Origin: Omphiscola glabra | Taxonomy: Eukaryota; Mollusca; Gastropoda; Lymnaeidae | Length of the DNA: 64,000 bases | Reading direction: 5' to 3' | Assembly (NCBI GenBank): GCA_964017045.1 | Contig: OZ024811.1 | Coordinates: 11,499,818-11,563,817 of the forward strand | Part shown: one piece after another, positions 24,993 through 38,900 of the stretch | Layout of the letters: the number at the start of each line of letters is the position of its first letter | Numbering within the stretch: position 1 is the first letter of the stretch | The notes under the pieces: model-generated | The model's input: the letters and a program-made list of their open reading frames with translations, nothing else | What the model was told of the DNA's origin: nothing | Database searches by the model: none | Translations under genes and position numbers: made by a program

Positions 24993-27900
24993 ATGGAGCG
25001 GACAGCCGTTATTAGAGTCATTTGTCTGACCACCTTCGTTGCCACGGTAACCAGCGTCTACGACAGCGATTTCTGTAGCAGGCACATGGGACCCATAGAC
25101 CCGGACGGCGCTAACGGTAAGTTATATCGTACTGTCTCATTCGTAGAGATGTGAGGACGTTTGTAAGTCGCAAAGAGTGCTCCACATGAAAGAAGTTGTG
25201 TTGGTCAACATCAACCACACCTTACATATTACAAATACATCTAGTGGTACTTAGTTGTAATGTAGAACTTTTAGCACCTGCCATGCCGGTCTGTCACACA
25301 GAGGCGTAGCTAGAGTGTTTGGCGCCCGGGGCAAGATTCATCTTAAATAGCCTCCTTTTCTTTTTTTTTTTTTACAACTCTCAAACCCATTATTTTCATC
25401 ACTAAAATAACATCAAAGCATATTCTGGCGCCCCTAAATAGTCTGGCGCCCAGGGACATCCGTCCCCCCCCCCCCCAATTATAAGGAATACTAACATCCT
25501 TATTTTAAAACATTGAAGTTCTTGCAATACAAAATGTGTTATCCTTTTAGAAATGAAAATTTTCACATATTAGCTAGCAATCAAATCGTCATTTACCCAA
25601 TCATCAAAATACACAATTCTCCAGGTGACAATGTAATTAACCCTACCAGATGACGCATATTTCACCGAAAAAAATTTCCAGATAACTTCGCTAAATAAGA
25701 TTCTTTAAAAATACCGACTTTAGGCACCTGAAGTTCCAAAACTGCTGAATATGCAAATGAGCTTGATGAACCTAGCGTGATGGGCCTATTACGATGGGCT
25801 ATCGTGATGGCATAACATGATGTGAAAAACGACATAACATTTTCGCCTATTACTTTGGGCCTAACATGATGTTCCCAGGATGGGTACCTAACATGTAGGT
25901 CCTAAAATGAATGACATAATATAAATGGCCTAACATTGTGGACTCGCATTTTGGGCCTAACCTGATGTGCCTAATAAAACATAATGTGCATACATGATAA
26001 GCCTAACATGATGAGCTTTACACGATGTGCCTAATATCATGTGCCTAGCATCATGTGCCTAAAATCATGTGCCTAACATCATGTACCTAACATCATGTGC
26101 CTAACATCATGTGCCTAACATAAACGGCCTAATATGATGGGCATCATATAAACGGCCTAACCATGGTGAACTCGTATTTTTGGCTCAACATGATGATCTA
26201 CATGTAATGTGCCCCAGACATGATACAACTTCTCGTGTGCCCTGCATGATCTCAAAACATCATTGTTGATGCACTTTAGCCATTCATATTGAACAATTAT
26301 TTATGCTTTAACATGCATTTTTTGAAACAAAGTTTGATTAAAGCTCTTAAGCGGCCATTTGAAATCACCTCATGGGCTGGGTGGTAGCTCAGTGGTCGGC
26401 TAACTCGTTAGTCAAAGGAGCCAAAAATCAGCAGCAGGACGATTAAAAAAAATTTGAGAGGCAAATTTCTTTTCAAGAACCTGTTAAGAACCCTGATTTT
26501 TCGATTGTAAAACCGATTTGTGGCTGACTGGCTGAGCCGCACTCAGGTCGTTAAAAAGCCGCATGCGGCTCGCGAGCCGCCATTTGCCGATCACTGGTCT
26601 GGACTGAGCAAAGACACGTACAAAGCTTCAAACATTCCAAAAGCATCAACATTTTTTTTTAACGAAACAATTTGACAATACGCAATTATTATTTTTAATG
26701 TTCCATTTTTAAAGTACCTGATAATTTTTTGTTTCCTTTTAACTCGATCACTTCTCCAAGATAAGTCTATGACAACTGTGCTAAAAAAAAAAGGTAATGT
26801 GTCGGAAAACAGGATCACTCATTGGAGGAAAGTAAGAGATAAGATACTCGGTTATACAGATATTTGTTAAAAAACGTTGTCATTTGTCTATTGCGAAGAC
26901 AAGGCGAAGAAGACTAGTCGTACAAGAAACACGAAGAACACACGTGTCGTCAATAGTTCGTCATTTCATTTTTTTTTTTCAAACAACAAAAGATTTATAT
27001 TAAATCTGAAGGTGGCAATGAGTTGCCAGAGAGGGTTCATTCACACGCTTAAAAAAAAGTTGGGGGTGGGAGGGGGGGGGGGATCCAGCTTATGGTTTGA
27101 TTTAAGTCTATGGCATTATTTTAATGAAAGTTTGTTGGTGTCGAATCAAAAAGTCAAAAAAATACCCGCCGTTTTTTTAAAAGGAAGACCATTAAAAAAT
27201 GGACAGCGTGTGGTGCCACTTTGTATAAGCTGGAATCCTACTGACCACTGGTCAGATTAACTAGAAAAGGTCTCCACCAACGACGGATTGGTGCCGTGGT
27301 TTGCATATATCAGAATCTATTTTTTTTTTCAACTTCATAATGTCTTTGCGCTTCCTTGTGTATTCATCGCCAACATCCGATGGCTAATGACTGCTAATTT
27401 TTATGTGAAGCACGGTGAGCCTATTCCTATAATAATAGTAGTATCAAAAGGCGAAGGCATGTGTCACTCTTCAGTGGCGTAGTGAGGGGGGGCATCATGC
27501 CCCGGGCGCTACTCACAAAGGGGCGCCAAATGGTATATTTTACTATAATATTGTATGGTTTTTGAATGGGGGGGGGCGCTAAAAAGGTATGGGGGCGCTA
27601 AAAAGGTATTGGGGGCGCTAAAAAGGTATTGTGCCCCGGGCGCGAGTTAAGCTCGCTACGCCACTGTCACTCTTAGAAGCTATTGGCTACTCTCATTGTT
27701 AACCCTAAAGGCGTTGGACGCTGTATAATTGTCAGAAGAGCCGGCCTTAAGAGAGTTTGTTGCTATATTATGCCAGAACACAGAATGCCCGCCCCATAAA
27801 TCACAAATGTTGATCAGTCATCTATTTTTTCCTAGTTTTCAGTATTCTAAGACACTTAAAGTTCTATTAATATAGATGTTCAAGTCTCAGATTATAAATT

Positions 27901-30900
27901 AAGCTATAGAGTGTAAAAATCAATGAATCACACGACTTTGAAAAATGAAAATTTCTGCCGCCAATTTGAAACATTTCTTTCACAGGGTATGCGACGTACC
28001 TTTTTTTTTTTTTTTTTTTAAATCCTTTAAATTAACTTCGCTTTCGTTCATGTATTTCTTCCGGATGGGTGGCAAAATATTCGGACGGCTAATTTACCCA
28101 CTTCTTGTCAACCCATTGAGCTGAAATTTGTTCTGAAATTCGATTACAAGCCACCAGGCTTCAAGAGTTTGAAAGCTTCTAATGTTTACAGACTAATGTA
28201 GATCGTTAGGCAAACGTTACTAAAATAGTGAGGCGTGTGAAAATTATTTCCTTAAATAAGTATTCTTTCAGCACGGAACATGATCGGATTTAATGACGAG
28301 TTTTTGACTCTAGTCGGCGGGCTGTTGAATACTTTATTACCGTTATTATTTATTTATTTTATTTCAAGGGGGTTCGAGGATCCTCGGAGGTAATGCTTAT
28401 AACCACAAGCTCTCGTTAGACATTGATTCAAAATAAGAACAGCGAGACGCACTTTTAAATGTAAAATTAGAATTCAAGAAAAAAAAAGGGACATCGTTTG
28501 CGGCGTAACTTCCGGTAAAAAAAAAGGGTATACAACTAGAGTCGCCGTGGTTACACTGTATAATTCTCCACATTTCATCTGAATTCATACAGCATCTTAG
28601 TGCTTTACAAAACACACACATGTTAACTTCATTGAAGTCTCGATAACGTTGACGAATGACATTTGGTTTACATGCTGTACCGCTGTGAAGTTACGTACAC
28701 TTTATTATAAAACTTACATGTCATCAGATGTTCAGCCTCCCCCACACCCCCCACTTACTCACACTCCCATCCCAATTTTCGCGCCTTCCCGCGCCATCAA
28801 AGCATCACGCCCTATCATGTCCAGACCTGTTTACCCTCAACCTCTTAAAATCGTACAATACCATCACAAAATCATTCAATACATTATCTTAATAGTAAAA
28901 AATAAACATACAGTATATGTAATGTATACACCTGAAAATCGTACATTGTACGCCGAAATCGTAAGAGTAAACAGGTCTGCATGTCTGATCACCTGTGTGA
29001 TGTCAAGGACGTGGAACGACCCCCCTTTTTAATTTCAACCGTTATGTTTCCTTCACAGAGCCGCCGCCCCTATTCTACGACAACTTCCACGTGTTCATTG
29101 AACAGAAGCTCGTGGACCAGAAGAAGGTCGTCGAGATTGACGAGTATTACTCGCAGGTGAGTCTTGGTGGTACTGATTTTGGCATTTGATTTTATGTATA
29201 ATAAATGAGTCTGTTAATTGACATCGACTCCTCCGAAAGTTTTATGATTTGTGACGCATGGCTGTCAGCTCAGTGCGGAGTACCAGAGCGCACTTGTAGA
29301 ACTGTATGATGTAATCCCCAACAAGTGTATGTCGAAACAAACTTAGTAATATTTAGACTTAACAATCGGCAGCACCTTCGTTGGGTTGTTTTTTTTCACC
29401 AAAAATTCGTCTTTCGTAACTTATATGTTATATCTTACGTATTGTAGCACGATCACACTTCGCCGCATACTGAAATATGGGAATTAACAGCAAAAATAAG
29501 ACACTTTTAAAAACTATTGAGTGAACATCTCGGAGCTTGTGGTGGAGCAGAAAACATTGCCCTCCCCATACAGCAAACATTGCAATCCCCTTACAGCAAA
29601 CATTGCACATCCCTTACAGCAAACATTGCACTCCCCTTACAGCAAACATCGCACTCTCCTTACAGCAAACATTGCACTCCCCTTACAGCAAACATCGCAC
29701 TCCCCTTGCAGCAAACATTGCACTCCCCTTACACCAGTGGCGTAGCGAGCTTAACTCGCGCCCGGGGCACAATACCTTTTTAGCGCCTCCCAATACCTTT
29801 TTAGCGCCCCCCCCCCCCCCCCCCGATTCGAAAACCATACAATATTATAGTAAAATATACCATTTGGCGCCCCTTTGTGAGTACACATTGCACTCTCCTT
29901 ACAGCAAACATTGTACTCCCCTTACAGCAAATATTGTACTCCCGTTAAAGCAAGCATTGTACTTCATTTACAGAAGACAGTGTACTTCATTTACAGAAAA
30001 CATTGCATTCCCCTTAAAATAATTTAGATATGCACCCTTCTCAGCAAGCTATAAATTTTAAAAAAATATTTTATGGTCCCCAACTCCTTGAATGTAAGAA
30101 TCTATTGGACATGTCTTTTCATTTAATGAATTACATAGATGATAATTATGTTAGCTTAATGTAGCCCTGTTATGAATCGATATAATTATTTATGTATGAA
30201 AGAACGTGTGTTGTGATGATGAGTACAATAGCGTGCGCAAATCTTCGATGTAATATATCTATATAGTTAAGGGCATAAAATAGTGTGAGGTGGCGTACCA
30301 GTGGAGAGGGGAGGTGGTACAGGTCCGAACCTAGGAAACTCTTGGCCACAGGCAGCTGACACAGTTCGGGCCACTTTCGCGCTTCAAACATGTGCGTACA
30401 TTTGAAAAATTCGAAAAAGTGCGTACCCTTATCTAGCTGGGGACCCTGACAAGTGCCATGGTTGTCCCACCACGCCAGGTACTGACCTGAGTGGTAGCAC
30501 TGTTAGGGATTCTTATAAAGTGCGTCAAGTGAGTGTATGTTTCGCCAAGTAACTTTAGGAGATGGGAAGTTCACGCATTGCCGCCGGGCAATTCGGCGGG
30601 CTAAATCGGGTACATTAGTAATCCTATGCTAAGAATTGTGTGAAAATTGTGTCAATGACGATCTCAGATAAATGAATGATGCATAACTCTTAACATTTAT
30701 CCCACAGACGGCTGGGTTGTCTTATGTGGCCATGAACACTGACGTCAGCCCCGGGCTGTTTTGGGTGGACACAAACTACAACGAGGTCATGATGGTGGCC
30801 ATGGACCAATGTAAGAGCACACAGAACGTTGAGTTCCTGAAAACCTCGCTGACTAGTCTTTGCAACCAGTGAAGTATCCTCTTCAATGCCATGTGTACAG

Positions 30901-32875
30901 AAACATCGCGAACCCCCTCTGCATACATAGGAGCTAGAATGATCAATACATTGATCGTTGGCCCTCAAGATATAGAGAAAGAAGAAGAGCTAGTCTTTTG
31001 GTTGATAAGTGACTGGCAGTTAGACATAATATAAGAAGTGTGATGTATTTCAGTTTACAAGTGGCAGGTAGTTAGACATAAAACTAGTAGCATGATGGAT
31101 TTCTGTTGACATGTGGCAGGTAGTTAGACAAAATAACAAGAAGTATGTCTTTCGGTTGGGAGCTGGCAGGAAGTTAGAAATAACACAAGTAGTACGACGG
31201 TCAGGGGTTTGAGTTCCAACATAAATATTCGTAAAAATTCTGTTAACACATCACATTTAGAAGGAAAAAAAAGTGTACTGCAGACAACAGCATCTTTGTA
31301 ATAAATTCCATTACTACTTTCAACAAATTCGGTTTAAAAAAAAAACAATTAATGATAATTCAAATGCATATTTACTATACTTTAAATGTATATTCACCAG
31401 CAATTTGTACAGATTCTCCGTTCGATGGTTCTGATGTCTACCAGCTGTTTGGTGCGACAAAAGATTCTCTTAATGTCACGACGCTGAGTGATCCAGCAGG
31501 TAAACCACACGACCGATGATGATTGTCATTAAGGTTCTTTATGATAACGTTTTTTCATTGGTGTTTGGTGTACACAGTGCCGATTTAGTACTCTGAGAGG
31601 TGTTATTGTTGCTAGGGTCCACACAAGATGTCAGAATTTTTTTTTTAAAAATTCCAAAGGATTTTTTAAAAATTTTCTGTCATGAAAAGCAACAAGTATG
31701 TGATGTGTGTGTGTATACATGTGAGTGTTTTTGTATTTGACTGCATTTATGTGTGTTTATGTGTATATATATATGTGTGTGTTGGGAATTTAAAAAAAAT
31801 ATTAGCAACGTTCAAGGAAAAGATGACGCTGTTCAATTATCCATTCACCCAATTATCATCACCACTCTTGTGTGAGCGGACAAGGAATGTGAAAGCTTGT
31901 ATCAAAAGACAGGACAATAAGATATAACGTATCGGCTAAGAGCCTTCCCCAGCAGACAGGACAAATGAAAATATGACCAAAAGTAGGAACTGGTTAAAAA
32001 CTCAAGTGATCGCCATGGTTATTACCGGAAGTAGTGTTTGAAATGAATGGACTAAATAACATAATTATAATGCTGAATCCAACACTGATGAAGCAGTCTA
32101 ATATATACATGGTTAAATTCTTTCTATAGTTGCCTTACACTGGGGAGGAAATGCCAGAAGAAACATCTCATACAAGGGGGAAGACACGTCCAGGGGTAGG
32201 CAATCACGGAGAAACTACATTCTCAAAGTTATCTTTCAATAGGTTCCATTAATTTTGTTAAACGCAACAGTTTAATAATTTTCTCGAGGTATAATTTAAT
32301 GTAAGACCATTTTTACCTATACTTGTCTTAATGCAAAAAATTTTTTTTTAAAAATATATATAAAATAATTGCTTCCCTCGTTTTTTCGGATCATGTAACC
32401 TTTCTTTTAATTATCTTTTAGTAACCTTCCATTTACATCAGACACTTAAGCAATGGCTGCATGTTTAGTCTTACAGGAATTAAATACATATTATTTAACG
32501 TTTATTTCTCGTAGAGCTGTAAGATTAATGATTTATGAATTCATTTTATAAGTTCAACTATCTAATGAATGAAATCGACCAGTTTTATTTAATTCGTAAA
32601 TTCCAATGCATATTCCAATGTATGCACCGGGTGTCATTCGTGTTAAGTTCACTTGTTTTTAGGTGGTCCCTTTCTCTAAACGCAATGGAGTACTTTCCAC
32701 GCTCGGCTGCATACACATGCCCATGCATCGTCCTCTTAATCTTGCCCCTTAGTCTTGCCCCTTGTGGTTGAAACTTCCTCTTGCCCCCAGGGTTATACGT
32801 CGACATCTGCCCGATATAGTTCATCCTGCGTGTGAGTCGTAGTTGTCCACTCCACCCCACATCTTCCTTTCATCT

Positions 32876-32915
<40 letters not shown>

Positions 32916-35900
32916 ACCCCTGGTTCGTCTAGCTTCCTTTTCACCACCACCCCCTTCCACGTGTTTAACATTAATATTACTTGAGTGAACAAAAAGGCTG
33001 TCACACAGCGAGCTTTCATGCGTGACGTCTGAATTCCGGTAAAACGTGTTTTTTTTTCTTTATAGGGAGGTGACAATTATATTAATCAATTAAGAGCCAC
33101 GGGTGGGACTGACTGTCTGTAAAACTGTCTGTAGGACTATTTTTTAAAGGCCGGCATATATTATAGAAAAGGAGAAGTTAACTTTATTTTCTTTGGGGGG
33201 GGGGGGGGTTTAACACTTGGACACACCGAGTATTTTCTTATACTACCCGGACCCGGTGTAAAAAAATGCACCCGGTTAAGCCCTGGTCATTGCATATTGT
33301 ATTTACCCACTACCAACTTAAACGTGAGTTAACCTGGCCGTCCTGTCACGGGTTTAACATTTGACAGGCATGGACACACAGAAGTGGTGGACTTGCGAAT
33401 ATGCCGCCTACAGGGATGCCACGACGTTCACAGAATGGCATATAGTAGGTGAGTCAAATTGTAGGTGAGTCAAATTGTAGTTGAGTCAAATTGTAGGTGA
33501 GTCAAATTTTAGGTGAGTCAAATTGTAGGTAAGTCAAATTGTAGGTGATTCAAATTGTAGGTGAGTCAAATTTTAGGTGAGTCAAATTGTAGGTGTCAAA
33601 TTGTAGGTGAGTCAAATTGTAGATGAGTCAAATTTTAGGTTAGTCAAATTTTAGGTGTGTCAAATTGTAGGTGAGTCAAATTGGAGGTGATTCAAATTGT
33701 AGGTGAGTCAAATTGTAGGTGAGTCAAATTTTAGGTGAGTCAAATTGTAGGTGAGTCAAATTGTAGGTGAGTCAAATTGTAGTTGAGGCAAATTTTAGGT
33801 GAGTCAAATTTTAGGTGATTCAAAGTTTAGGTGATTCAAATTGTAGGTGAGGCAAATTGTAGGTGATGCAAATTGTAGGTGAGGCAAATTGTAGGTGAGG
33901 CAAATTGTAGGTGAGTCATATTGTGAGGGTGAGTCATATTGTTGATGAGTCGTACTGTGGATGAGTCGTACTGTGGGTGAGTCGTACTGTGGGTGAGTCA
34001 TATTGTGGGTGAGCCTTTTTTTTAGGTAAATTGTAAAAAAAATCTTAAAAGAGAACATTAAATTGATTTACCTGTTCTAAATGTTCTACATATTATGTTT
34101 AAGATAATTGTTTAATGCAAACTCTATAAACGTTGTTTTCAACTCAATTTTAGTCAGCACCCAGGGTTACCCCGTTCTTGATCATATTTTTGTCTCGTAT
34201 CTCACAGACCCCGCAAGGTTCAACCTGCCGGTCGTTGACCCCAATCAGCCACAACCCCGTCCGATTCTACCTGTCTCTGCGTACGTTACAGGTGTTGATA
34301 AGAATGACCCAAGCAATATCGTTAACTTTAACTACAGGTGAGAGACCCACTTTACCTATAGGTGAGACCCACTTTAACTACAGGTGAGAGACCCACTTTA
34401 CCTATAGGTGAGACCAACTTTACCTATAAGTGAGACCAACTTTACCAACAGGTGAGACCCACTTTACCTACAGGTGAGACCCACTTTACCTACATTTGAG
34501 ACCCACTTTACCTACAGGTGAGACCCATTTTAACTAGAGGTGAGACCCACTTTACCTACAGGTGAGAACCATTTTACCTACGGGTGATACCCACTTTACC
34601 TACAGGTTAAGCCCACTTTACCTACAGGTGAGACCCACTTTACCTACAGGTGAGACCCACTTTAACTACAGGTGATGCCCACTATACCTGCAGGTGAGAC
34701 CCACTTTAACTACAGGTTAAGCCCACTTTACCTACAGGTGAGACCCACTTTACCTACAGGTGAGACCCACTTTAACTACAGGTTAAGCACACTTTACCTA
34801 CAGGTGAGACCCACTTTAACTACAGGTTAAGCCCACTTTACCTACAGGTGAGACCCACTTTACCTACAGGTGAGACCCATTTTATCTACAGGTGAGACCC
34901 ACTTTACCTACAGGTGAAACCCACTTTACCTACAGGTGAGACCCACTTTACCTACATGTGAGACCCACTTTACATACAGGTGATACCAACTTTACCTACG
35001 GGTGATACCCACTTTACCTACAGGTGATACCCACTATATCTACAGGTGAGACCCACTTTAACTACGGGTTAAGCCCACTTTACCTACAGGTGAGCCCTTT
35101 CAGTCAGTAGATTTAATCTACTGTAAATCGCATGCTATCCTTGTTTATAAATCTTATATAAAACCCACTGGGTAAACCTAATGTTATCCTTGTTGGTAAT
35201 TCTTATTTTATCTCCCCAATTAATTCACATATTATCCTTGTGGATAATTATGACAATATCTCCACAGGTAAATCTCATGATATCCTTGTCGGCAAATCTT
35301 TACTCGTCCCCACAGGTCAATCACATATGATCATTCTTGGTAGATGTCATCTTTATTTTGCAGGTATGACTTTACACACTTTTCAAGAATCCAATCTGAC
35401 GACCATCATTTCAGGGTGAGATGTCCAACAAATTATTCAAAAACTATCTTAATTCAAACTTCCAACTCTCCAGGGTAGTATCAGAGGCAGTGTCCAGAGT
35501 AGTATCCTCAATAGTATCCACAGTAGTATCCACAGTAGTATCCACAGTAGTATCCACAGTAGTATCCACAGTAGTATACACAGTAGTATCCACAGAAGTA
35601 TCCACAGTGGTATCCAGAGTAGTATCTAGAGCAGTATCCACATCAGTATCCAGAGTAGGATCCACAGTAGTATCCAGCGTAGTATCAAGATCAGTATCCA
35701 GGGTAGTATCAAGAATAGCATCCAGCGTAGTATCAAGAATAGTATCCAGGGCAATATCCAGAGTAGTATTCAGAAGTCATTGAAATATTTTAAATACCTT
35801 CCCCAGCCACAAAAGAAAAAAAAATACACAAAAGTAAATTATTTGATTTTTATGTTTTAAAATAGATTGATTTTGAGAATTAGTAAGAGTTTTAGAAATC

Positions 35901-38900
35901 TGTACTGCGCTTAATGCTAACAATGTGAGCTCCCCTTAAACTGTGTTACTGCGTAGTGCTTAAAATATTTAACATTTTTAAAACATTAAAAACAATATAT
36001 CATACTAGCTGACACTATGATCTTTTCATATAATTGTTTTCGTTACAAGATACCGCCTAGAATGATGTGTGCCAATAAGCCCAACTCCCAGAAGCCCCTC
36101 CCCACCGTGCCAGACTATTTCAAATTCCGAGGTGAAATGTTGACCATAGCGGGATATGACTTGACCACGCCCGATGCACCCCAGCTGACGTACACGATTG
36201 TAAGGTTCTCTTTGTTTTAAAAAATCAATTGAGAAAATAGTTTTGCCTTATCTTGATTCTAGAAGTTAGATTAGCAGAGCATTCTCTTAAAATAATATTT
36301 AGAAATAATTAATTTGTATACAGCAATAGCTTATATCAAAAGAATAATAACTTGCATTAATACAACAATAACTTACATTAATACAATAACTTACGTTAAA
36401 TACAACAAGAACTTACATTGATACAATGATAACTTATATTAACCGAGCTATAACTTACTTAATACAACAAGAACTTACATTAAAACAATAAATTATGTTA
36501 ATACAACAAGAACTTACATTGATACAAACGTAACTCATATTAATCAAGCAATAACGACACTAATTTACATTAATTCAACTCTATCGTCTTGTTTATAGTT
36601 ATTTTAACACCGTGCCATTTGATGATGTAACATACCATGCATGAAATGTTAAGACACGAATTTCAGTGCAATATTTCATATGTCAATATTATGACTAGAC
36701 GTCTTAATGAGGCAGCCTTCTTGAAACTAGACCAAAAACTAGAGTTAGAGCAAATTTTAAAGGACCCGTGTGTTATTTTGTGTCCTTTACCCAGGAAGAA
36801 TACAGACACGCCCTGGGTCTGTACATACAAGACGTGATCTCCGTGCCTAGCCAAGCCAACAGCCCCAATGATAAATCTTACTCTAGACTGGTGGATGATT
36901 TCAATACCGGTGAGTTGTGAACAAAACACCAACCTGCTGAATTTCATTTCTCAATCAATGTTATTTATGTACCTGTAAAAATGTGTAGTGGTTAAGAAAG
37001 ACATACAGTAAAATATTGTAATTTTTTGCCATAATGTTACAATGTATCCGATTTAAATACTTATTGTATTTATGTTAGTAGCCATAAATAACGTCTATAG
37101 ACCACAAGGAAGGTTCTCAAATGTGCATAAAAATAAATATATTTTTAAAAAAAATTTATTTCTCTATGAACAGTAATATCATAAATAAATTTTTATTGAT
37201 ATTTTATTAGCTTTGATATCATTTGGTTTTGTGTACCGTTCATCAGCCTTTATTTACGTATTGCCATACTAGTCACTTGTCTTATATACAGTAGGCCTAC
37301 CCGCGAAAATTCTGTCTAATTTTAAATTGTCTTAATTTGTAATTTAAAAAAAAAAAGAAATTACTTTTGAATCCTTTTCATGCTTTGACAATTTGATAGC
37401 GCTAACGATGGGCTATTTTAAGAAAAAAAACAACCTTATTGTGACCATTAAACCTTTGCACGTGAAGCCTCGTGACTCGCTTTTGTCCATGACCAGGCCT
37501 CAATTACGTCCTTGACCTGGAGACTGGACTGTGTGAAATAAATGTCATAACCGATGATAAAGTGGACGCCATCAGGATGGGCAACAATCTCGTGCAGATG
37601 AGGAACTCTGAGCAGTTCTTTGACCTGGACCCCACCGCTTACCAATACATGGGCATTGTAAGTGAACAAAATGACCATATGACATATGGGCATTGTAAGT
37701 AAAGAAAGAGACCAACATATGGGCATTGTACGTAAACAAAATGATCATATGACATATGGGCATGTAAGTAATGGAAGAGACCAACATATGGGCATTGTAA
37801 GTAAAGAAAGAGACCAATATCTTGGCATTGTAAGTGAATAAAATGACCATTATATGGATATTCTAAGTAAACAAAGAGACCATATGACTATGGGCATTGT
37901 AAGTAAAGAAAGAGACAAACATATGGGCATTGTAAGTAAACAAAGAGACCATAGGACTATGGGCATTGTAAGTAAACAAGGAGAAGAACAGATGGGCATT
38001 GGAAGTAAACAAAGAGAAGAACAGATGGGCATTGTAAGTAAACAAAGAGAAGAACATATGGGCATTGGAAGTAAATAAAGAGAAGAACATGGGCATTGGA
38101 AGTAAACAAAGTTATTTAAAGTCTCTCACCTCGTTCAATTTTATGGTCTATTTAATCAGATTTAATTTCTTTTAACCATCACCGGACCACCACGCAACTC
38201 TCCAAAAATGTAGGTGTGACTTAAACTCACTTTACTCTTGTCTTCTGTTGTGTCCAGCAAGAGATGAGAGGCATCACGTGCGACGCGTGGACGGCATATT
38301 TCGGAACTGATCAAAACTTACACCAGCAGAACGCTTACTACACGTGGTACTTTGCTAATGTAAGTTACTTCTTAACGGTGAGGTGTTTTTTTTGAGGGGG
38401 GGGGGGGGGGAATGTATTTTTTAACAACTGTACACTTGATTTGATCGAGAATTTCCCGTTTTAAAGAAGTTAACATTTCTCATAAAATTAACTTATTAAA
38501 TTATTTAGTTTTAAATAATCACATAATGAAACTATTAGCTGAAGTTTTCATAACAGTGCAGAATTATTTATTTTTTTTTCTCATTGAAAAATTTTATGGT
38601 GAATATGTACATAAAAAAAAAAAATTTCCTTAACAATATTGAAAATTAGTTTATAAAAAGCTAGGAATAGAGAAAACAGTAAGAAGAGATCGATGGAGTT
38701 GGAATGGATTATGAATATTGTAATCAAAAAACTATTTAGTCATTATGACTTGCATAAAATAAATGATTCTATAACGTAACGAAGGAAATGCATAAGGAAA
38801 AATATAACTTTTTTATGCAGGTGCTAACTAGGACAAATGTAGGTTGCTACCTAGGGCAAATGTTAGGTGCTAACTGTGGCATGTGCTAGGTGCTAACTAG

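Noticed and set aside
26877..27482. Plus ORFs of 127 and 64 codons in intron 1 of the first paralogue
   Set aside because: Sequence is low in complexity around homopolymers and no conserved motif or splice signals link it to the gene.
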